Positions 56,873 through 64,000 of a stretch of DNA of 64,000 nucleotides are shown piece after piece. Origin of the DNA: Lichina pygmaea. Its lineage: Eukaryota; Ascomycota; Lichinomycetes; Lichinales; Lichinaceae. The DNA lies in the NCBI GenBank assembly GCA_963422465.1, contig OY730174.1, positions 1,116,001-1,180,000 on the forward strand, read 5' to 3'. Numbering within the stretch: the first letter of the stretch is position 1; every line of letters starts with the position of its first letter. Position numbers and translations under genes: made by a program. The notes beneath the pieces were generated by a model. It did no database searches. It had not been told where the DNA came from and saw only the letters and a program-made list of their open reading frames with translations.

Positions 56873-59847
56873 TTTTATTTTATTTTATTTTATTTATTTT
56901 ATTCTTACTCTGATTTGGCTGGTGAGCCATGCAGAACTTCTAGATATATACTTTTTTCCCAGAAAACCTTTGAAGGAATAAAAACTGAGACTTGGGTAAG
57001 ACTAGGGAATTATCTGGGAGAATATGCAGTGTCTGGAGAAAATAAAATCACAGAGATGATAGGTTTTCTGGTAAGAGTTGGTGTGCTAAGTTAAACTGGT
57101 CTAGTCTTTTCAAAGACATAAACCAGAGAAGAAATTCTTTAAGCACTTTAGGCTTTTGAAGTAAAGTAGAGAAATTGTAGGAAAGAAAAGTGGCTTGCTG
57201 TCTTTGAGTAAGAAACTTGTTACAAGAGAAAGTGATATATTGAGCAGTCTCTTCTGTAAAACCACAGGAAAATAGAGGGGATTGGAAGTCAGGAACATTT
57301 GCTCTGAAAAAAAAGCTGGCTAGTCCTATCCTTGCTGATAGAATCTGCAAGTAAAGACTAGCTTCAGCTTTTCTCAAGTCTTTGAAAACTTTGAGATTTT
57401 TCCTTTGGGGTAGTCTGCAAAATAGCTCCCAGACTGGAGAACACTTCTGTCTGTTTGCCTGCCATCTGGCTTCCCACTCTTTCTGAAACACTTCTTGAAA
57501 TTGTTTCTTAGAGTAATCTTGGTTAGTGGTTAGTTCTTCTAGCCATCTTGCTTTCCAGTTAGGTGTGACAGTAGACAGAGACTTTGGAGGTGTTCTCAGA
57601 GTAGAAACAAAAAGAGTGATCTGGGAAAAGAGCTTATAGAGAAGTGAGGAGAGAGGATTAGAAGAAGTATTGGAAAAATAGAAAGATTGTAGGAAAGTTG
57701 CTGTTCTAAATTTGAAATAAAGATCAAGAGGTGGTAGGAATAGTTCTCCTTCAATAAGAAATGTAGGAGTAGCTTTGAAGACACCTCCTATAGTTTTTAG
57801 ACACTTAGTCTGGAAAAGATTTAGAGAAGAAATATTAGAAGGTTTTTTGTAGGGATTGAACCAGACTCCTACTGCATAGCTGAGAAGTGATCTCAGTATT
57901 GCAGTGTAGACAAGTCTAGCAGAGAGAACAGGTAGACCCCATGTAGAAAAAGTAGTTCTGGAAAGTGCTGAGAAAAACTTGGAAGCTTTCTATAACATGA
58001 TTTTCTGGTGTTTTTTCCAGAGAAGCTTGGAATCATAGTGTAGTCCCAGAATACGCACTTCTTCCTTAGGCTGTAGTACCACTTCTCCAAGTCTTAGACT
58101 GAGCTGAAGATTATCTGTTCTTCTTCTAGAAAAATAGAGAAGTTCATACTTTTCAGGTGCAAACTTCATTCCATGTTTTCTTGCCCAGTCTAAACACTTG
58201 GAGTGAGTAGACTTTAGCTTCAGGAGATTGCTTTTAAGAGAAGGGGAAAATGCCAGAAGGTTTGTGTCATCTGCAAAGCCCAGAGCTGATACACCTTTCT
58301 CTGGTGTATGAACAATGTTATGAAGATCTGAAATATAGAAAAGAAAGAAAATAGGAGAGAGAGGTGAACCTTGAGGGACTCCACAGTGTACTGGAAAAAA
58401 AGAAAACTCTGAATCATCAAAGACAAGAGAGGTTTTTCCTTGGGTAGTGAAAGAAAAGATCCAGTTAACAAACCAGCTGGGGATTCCTTCTCTCCAGGAT
58501 TTTCTTGAGAATTTCTGGCAGAACTCTATTATAAGCTCCTGAGATATCCAGAGAAAGAAGACTCGCTACCATTCCTTTCTTCCAGACTTTTTCAACTTGG
58601 GAAGTGAGTAGAAATAGTGCAGACTCAGTTGATCTTCCTTTTCTAAAGCCCATCTGGATTTCTGGTAGTAGGTTTTCTTTCTCAGCCAGTTCACTTAGCT
58701 TTGTGGCTGCCAGAGCTTCCATCAGCTTCCCAATTGTGTTGAGAAGTGCTATTGGCCTCCAAGCTTTGGCATAGCAATAGGATCCTTTGCTAGGCTTTCT
58801 CAAGCATATTGTTCTGGCTGCTTTGTATCTGTCAGGGAAATATTCTAGCTTCCAGCAGGCCTCCAGAACTTTGGCTATCTTTTCATTGAAAGAGTCTCCT
58901 AATACCTTTAGAAATCCATTGGGTAGAGTGTCTTTCCCAGGAGCTGTAAAAGGTTTTTTCTTTTTCAGAATATTGTGGATATCTTCTTTGGAGATTTCCT
59001 GAGATAGCTGGTGTTGTTGGTGGTTGGCTGGCTGGTCCTGGGATTCTGGTACTGGCTGGAGAGGTAGAGGGAAGAACTGGGTTTTGAATACTTCTACTTT
59101 TTCTGTGAAAGTTCTGGCAGTTTCTCCATCTTGCTTTGTGAGCTCTGGAACAATTGGAAGTTCTGGTGGTTTGCCAGCTTTTTCTTTACCCCACTTGGCT
59201 ATTTTCCAGTGCTTTTGTGTTTCAGCCAGGTTCTGGAGTTGTTCTCTGAATGTCTTTCTTTTAGCATTCTTGATCAGGTGTTTTTTTTCCTTTATTACCT
59301 TTTCAAGTTTGTAGACTGGTTCTTGGTTTTGGAAGACTTTTCTTCTTAGTTTTCTTTCCTCTTTAATTTTCTCTTTAATCTCTTGGTTCCACCAGGGAAC
59401 AGTGTACTTTGAGTCTCTCAGAGGTCTTGTTGTCTTGTCAGCCAGTTCTTGAAGAGCTTTGTCCAGATTCTCCAGATAGTTGTCCACTTCCTCTCTGTTA
59501 AGTAGTGGTGGAATAGGGGGAAGATTCTTAGCTTCTTTCTTGACTTGGTCCAGATCTAGTGTTCTCCAGTTTCTTTGGTGGGTTCTGGCTTTCTTTGGTG
59601 TTTCCAGACTTAGAATTGTCTGAACTGGTCTATGGTCTGAACCTGTGTGGAAGTCTAGGTTAATCTGGGAAGAAATAAAGGAATTAAGAAGTGATATAGA
59701 AATAAAAGATAAGTCAATAGCAGAGGAGGGAGGCTCTGCCAGTGTTCTTGCTCTTGTTGGTGTGAAAGGTGCTATTGCCAGCTCTAGTCCTTGATCATCT
59801 GTGAGTTCTTTGAACTTAGTAGCTAGTTCAGAGTAGAGTTGGGCCAC
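56873..59847 (-). mobile_element. LINE ORF2 copy, minus strand, 5' part lost
   Basis: The minus strand reads from the endonuclease (LELAIAPFTPTRARTL, SDHRPVQTI) through VPWWNQEIKEKIKEERK, the RT (YCYAKAWRPIALLNTIGK, FADD) to a tail of (aaaat) repeats at 56873-56912. The first part of the endonuclease is missing at the junction with the 1.1-kb repeat near 59847. Breaks include a frame change near 58465 and the TAG shared with the plus-strand copy. It is the most complete ORF2 in the window. Confidence 0.88.
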
Positions 59848-60962
59848 AGTCGTACTATGCCAGAACATAGTGTAGAGTTGGCACCCCCCCACAGGGTCTC
59901 TACCACACTTTCCCACAGTCCCGAGGTCTCTTGCACTCTGCTGTACGTGCTCACCCCTGGGATCCTGCTTCAGAGCGCTGGGTCACCAGCCCAGAGCCCA
60001 CGCTCCAACTGTAGTTTGCTCCCTGAGCTTGTTGTTTGCAGTCTAAGCCTGCACTCCGTACGAACCGGCATGCGCATCTGTCCTCTCGGGCTATATAGAC
60101 AGTCTTGTAGTAGGCCCAGGCCCTACCTCTGTCACTGCCATTATATGCCACACCTCGCAGTTGTTAACTGTTTCACGTTACCTTCGCAGATCTCTCGTAC
60201 AAAGGCCGACCATGCCTCGCAGGCCTTACAGACCCTGCAGGCCGTGCCAGCACCTGCAGGGCTGTCTTTCCAGCCCACTAACCAAGTAGGGAGGAGTTTT
60301 CCTTGGTCCGCTGTCACCTGTGGGGCCTCGGTTGCACCTGTTGGCCCACTGGATAACCCAGTCCTCCAGCCCCAGATTGTGGATCGTACGAAGAGACTTT
60401 GTGGCAAGGCCTTAGGCAAAACCATCAAGCCAGCACTTTGGCTATCACACAGCCCTTAGGCACTGGAGTGGTGATGTCTCCTCGTACGACCACTCTCCTT
60501 CTTTAACAGGTGGTCCCTGTTCAATTAACAACACCGTGGTGCCAAGGCCACTCTCCCCCCTAGCAGATCCTCACACGTTAGCTGGAGACTCTGCTAGGAG
60601 GGTGACTTGACGAGAACTCCTCTCGACTACTCCAGAGGTGCCCTATCAGACGCCTAGACTTCACATCCACCAGCTGTGGGGCTGGCTTCAGGCTGTAGCG
60701 TACACAGTAGTTGTCTGTCAGGTGGTTTTCATCTCCCAAGCTTGGTCGCAGTCCTCTGTTCTGCTGTAGCTGTTTCACAGGGGTGTCCAGGGTGCCTGCG
60801 CAACACCTCCTGTGGCCCGTCACTCCGCAACACCAGCAGCTTGACCGGTGACTTGATTAGCTCTCGGTGCAGCGACTACGAGCAGCCTGGGAAGCCGCCC
60901 ACCATCGACTGCTCTGAGGTTCCCAGTCTGCACCACGTGGAGGTTCGAGTCGTTGCAGGCCT
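59848..60962 (-). repeat. Unclassified ~1.1-kb dispersed repeat, copy B (inverted)
   Basis: Reverse complement of copy A at 53237-54357 from ggcctgcaacgactcgaacc to ggcatagtacgactgtgg. It lies between LINE ORF1 and ORF2 pieces of the same strand, with about 0.5 kb of LINE missing at the junction. On the plus strand near 60941-60952, aggttcgagtcg resembles a Pol III B box. Confidence 0.7.
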
Positions 60963-61490
60963 GTCAGAGATGTAGAGATTAGGATCTCATACTTCTCTGG
61001 GCATGAAATCCAAGCTTCCCTGGCTCTCTTGGCTGCTTCCTGGCGTACTGGGCATGTGCTAGCCCAGACTGGATGAGATCCCTGGCAGTTGCAGCATTTT
61101 GGTTTCAGCAAGTTTTCAGGAATTAGGCATGCTCTCCTCTCATGTTGTCCACCACATACTCCACAGACAGTTCTGTTCCTGCAGGCATGAGCTTGGTAGC
61201 TATAGCCAAAGCACTTGAAGTATTGTGCAATAACTGTGTTTGCCAGAAAGAGTTCCACTTCATGTAGTCTGTGTCCCAGCACTAGTCTATTCTCAATAAG
61301 AAGATTAGCCTGTTGGGGAGTAGAGAGATCTAGGTGGAGAGAGGTGATCTGTTTCTTTTGAGCTATGGATTTCTTGGACTAATATACTCTCAGAATAGTG
61401 ATCTGTTTGCCAAGAGAAGGGTTGCTAGTCTGGATTTTTTTGCAGGTGTCCTCCAGATTCTCTGGCTGGACATCTGCTGTTCTGACTCTA
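60963..61490 (-). mobile_element. LINE ORF1 fragment with zinc knuckles
   Basis: Minus-strand ORF1 piece with C-x2-G-x3-H-x4-C, C-x2-C-x3-H-x4-C (CGVCGGQHERRAC) and C-x2-C-x4-H-x4-C (CCNCQGSHPVWASTC). It ends near ISTSLT at the repeat junction and is cut on its 5' side by the LTR at 61492. It may be the ORF1 of the LINE at 56873. Confidence 0.8.
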
Positions 61491-61491
61491 T

Positions 61492-61837
61492 TGTGACAAG
61501 GCAATGGCAGAGCAGAACTCAAGCCTAACTGATTCAGTAACCTTGACCTGACTTGGCTTGAGACTTGAGACTTGGATTGATGTACAAGACGAAAGACAAG
61601 GAAGGAAAAGAGAAAAGAAGAAGAGAAGAAGCTGGGGGAGCAGGAGAAGTTCTTATAGGCAGGGGATACAGCGGAGCAAACAGGCAACAGTGCAGATAGA
61701 ACCTCCCGGCAAGGTGCGTGACTTGTGCCAGATATGCAACAAGGCAATGGCAGAGCAAACAGGCAACAGTGCAGATGGAACTTCCCGGCAAGGTGCGTGA
61801 CTTGTGCCAGATATGCAACTGGGCCAGAACTTTGACA
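61492..61837. repeat. LTR of the gag-protease element, with internal duplication
   Basis: 346 bp, TGTGACAAGG to TTTGACA. A segment containing ggcaacagtgcagat and gtgcgtgacttgtgccag is present twice (61681-61740 and 61758-61818). Confidence 0.85.
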
Positions 61838-63292
61838 TGCGGATCAGCAGTGATCTGACTTGAACATGATTGAGGTGTTTGTCCAATCAATGTGTGGCCT
61901 GTGCTTCTGGAGCCATGGCATCCCCAGAATCACATCATAGTGAAGACCAGGAGACACAAAGAGAGAGACTTCCTCCTGGTGCACACCATGTGCCGTGGTC
62001 ATGATTGTCTTGGCGAGATGTGTGGTTTGCGATGTCTTGCCATCAAACAATCGTAATGTGCGTGGGTAGGGGAGAGGTTCTTGGTGAAGAGATTGCGCAA
62101 AGGAAGCACCAATGCAGCCAAATGCTAAACAGCCAGAGTCAATAAGAGTATTGCACTTGAATTTCCTATCTAGGATGCAAGGAAGAAACAAGCACTTGCT
62201 GTCCAACTGCTGGTCTGGAGACAGATAGCCAACATGGAGATCCTTTTCATGTTCTTGGGTGCGACGATGACCAAGGACTACTTGTTTTCTGACTCTGGAG
62301 TAGTCTCAACAGTGGCAGACTTGGTGGTGGTTGTGGTGGTGGCAACAACAGACATGCTTTTCACTGGACAGAAGGTTAAGACGTGACCTTGGTTCCCACA
62401 GTAGAAGCAGAGGCCTTTGCTTCAGTGATGTTCTCGCTCTTCTGGTGTCAGCTTAGAGTGGCTGAGATCCATGGTAGGACTTGGTGGCTGTGGCGTGAAG
62501 GCTGGCTTGATGAACCCTGGACACGGAACTGAAGCTCCTGACTGTGGAACTAAGGCTTGGGTGGGAGGTGCTTGACATAGACGGTGAGAGTTGGCAGAAG
62601 TGGCACGCAACTGGTTGTCCTGCAGCTGGCATTCCTCAACAAGCCTCTGATAGCTGATGTCCTTGAGGTTGATGCTGACAAGCTGCTTGGCAAGCTCTTC
62701 AGAGACAGTGCATCAAAGATGGCACTTCAAGGCCTTGTTGTTGAAGCCTGTGCGTGGAGTATACTGATTGAACTCTGTGAAGAACTCGGCAAAGAAACAG
62801 TTGGCCTGATGCAAGGCGATGAGCTTTCTCTGAGCTAGGAACTCTGGGTCTGGGTCGGAGAAGGTGTTCCGGAGATCTTGGACGATGTTGTGCCAGTCAA
62901 TGTACTGGCCAACCGTAATCTTAGCTGAGATGTAGGACTGCGCAGTGCCAGTCGTGCGTGAAAAGACATACGCAATCTGCAATGTTTCCGTGGGGTACCG
63001 GTCAGCGTTGAGTGTCATCTTGAGTGACAGTGACGTGATGAAGCTCTCAAGCTTCTCATGCGTGATTTCCGTGTTTCCACCATCGCCACTGAAGATCTCT
63101 GGGTCAGCAGTGCGTTCGGACTTGGACTTGGGAGTAGTGTTAGTAGCTTGAATTCGCATGAACTCTGCAAACATGTTGCGAAGGAACTTGTCATTTCCAG
63201 CAACTGGCATAGCTTGGTCTGGTTGTTGAGACATGACAAGAACATGAACATGGCTTGGTGAAGTGTGTTATAGTTGGGTAGGTCTTTCGTAG

Positions 63293-63559
63293 TGTGACGA
63301 GGCAATGGCAGAGCAGAACTCAAGCCTAACTGATTCAGTAGCCTTGACCTGACTTGGCTTGAGACTTGAGACTTGGATTGATGTACAAGACGAAAGACAA
63401 GGAAGGAAAAGAGAAAAGAAGGAGAGAAGAAGCTGGGGGAGCAGGAGAAGTTCTTATAGGCAGGGGATACGGCAGAGCAAACAGGCAACAGTGCAGATGG
63501 AACTTCCCGGCAAGGTGCGTGACTTGTGCCAGATATGCAACTGGGCCAGAACTGTGACA
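63293..63559. repeat. LTR of the gag-protease element
   Basis: 267 bp, TGTGACGAGG to CTGTGACA. It shares its last seven bases (tgtgaca) with the start of the next LTR. Confidence 0.85.
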
Positions 63560-63820
63560 ATGGCAGAGCAGAACTCAAGCCTAACTGATTCAGTAACCTT
63601 GACCTGACTTGGCTTGAGACTTGAGACTTGGATTGATGTACAAGACGAAAGACAAGGAAGGAAAAGAGAAAAGAAGAAGAGAAGAAGCTGGGGGAGCAGG
63701 AGAAGTTCTTATAGGCAGAGGATCAGGCAACGGCGGAGCAAGCAGGCAACAGTGCAGATGGGACTTCCCGGCAAGGTGCGTGACTTGTGCCAGATATGCA
63801 ACTGGGCCAGAACTGTGACA
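63553..63820. repeat. Extra LTR in tandem
   Basis: 268 bp, TGTGACAATGG to CTGTGACA, directly joined to the LTR at 63293. Tandem LTRs sharing a junction arise by recombination between elements or between LTRs. LINE sequence resumes at 63821. Confidence 0.85.
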
Positions 63821-64000
63821 TTTTCCAGTATACTGTGGAGTCCCCCAAGGTTCACCTCTCTCTCCTATTTTATTTCTTTTCTATATTTCAGATCTTCATA
63901 ATATTGTTTATACACCAGAGAAAGGTGTATCAGCTCTGGGCTTTGCAGATGATATAAACCTTCTGGCATTTTCCTCTTCTCTTAAAAGCTACCTTCTGAA
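63821..64000 (+). mobile_element. LINE reverse transcriptase fragment, runs off the window
   Basis: Matches the RT block at 54749-54920 (GVPQGSPLSPILF to ALGFADDINLLAF) with a few changes. It continues past the right edge. Confidence 0.85.

Larger units (their letters stand above)
61492..63559 (-). mobile_element. LTR element with gag and protease only (non-autonomous), broken
   Basis: LTRs at 61492-61837 and 63293-63559 enclose about 1.46 kb read on the minus strand. Parts are a Gag (from 63234; a Ty3/Gypsy-like capsid stretch around IDWHNIVQDLRNTF), a CCHC knuckle C-F-Y-C-x4-H-x4-C near 62375-62412, and a retropepsin (IDSGCLAFGCIG, then VILGMPWL) at 61850-62206. I see no reverse transcriptase, RNase H or integrase, so it resembles the TR-GAG class that relies on a partner. 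It has a few breaks. The left LTR has an internal duplication of about 75 bp. No matching target duplication was found at the outer ends. Confidence 0.8.

Noticed and set aside
59839-60459. 206-codon frame in the 1.1-kb repeat as a protein
   Set aside because: The frame is not kept in copy A and has no recognisable motif.

Overview
The window looks like nuclear DNA of a filamentous ascomycete (Pezizomycotina). The host genes carry many short GT-AG introns of about 45-230 bp and match single-copy ascomycete proteins. The PBN1, SARAF and ATG101 products have the Pezizomycotina form, and the three tRNA genes all carry introns after position 37. I cannot place it to class. Repeats are split by age: the older ones are almost free of CpG, which suggests a C-to-T process aimed at CpG (RIP-like mutation or methylation plus deamination).

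Layout. 1-4,030: a minisatellite and a LINE (Tad1-like) on the minus strand. 4,030-6,087: gene-poor DNA full of GTAC palindromes. 6,088-42,673: the gene core, with tRNA-Pro, a BOR1-like anion transporter, a NADAR-domain protein, FYV10/GID9, tRNA-Ile, tRNA-Gly, a small secreted protein, BRE1, BDP1, SARAF, PBN1/PIG-X, AOS1, an RFX transcription factor with a decayed inverted partial copy beside it, YOP1, ATG101 and PEX3. Several pairs are divergent and may share promoters (BRE1/BDP1, SARAF/PBN1, ATG101/PEX3, NADAR/FYV10). The genes belong to separate housekeeping pathways (ubiquitin and SUMO, Pol III, ER membrane and GPI anchors, autophagy, peroxisomes) and do not form a cluster of one function.

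43,240-64,000: a nested repeat block. It holds a short inverted-repeat family, LINE pieces in both orientations (two form a ~1.9-kb inverted pair), an old Ty3/Gypsy fragment split by a younger chromodomain Ty3/Gypsy element of 6.36 kb with a perfect 5-bp target duplication, a solo LTR with its own target duplication, two inverted copies of an unclassified ~1.1-kb repeat, and an LTR element that shows only gag and protease.

The most unusual signals are: (1) an antisense ORF between pol and the right LTR of the younger Gypsy element, with an exact Zn2Cys6 cluster spacing followed by a coiled coil; (2) a run of perfect hairpins in and next to the RFX gene, including a 20-bp-arm inverted repeat inside its coding exon; (3) a 9-nt microexon in YOP1; (4) a conserved ATGA stop-start overlap between the LINE ORFs; and (5) the CpG-directed decay of the repeats. 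All of this was read by eye, with no database search, so exon borders and family names are inferences from motifs.
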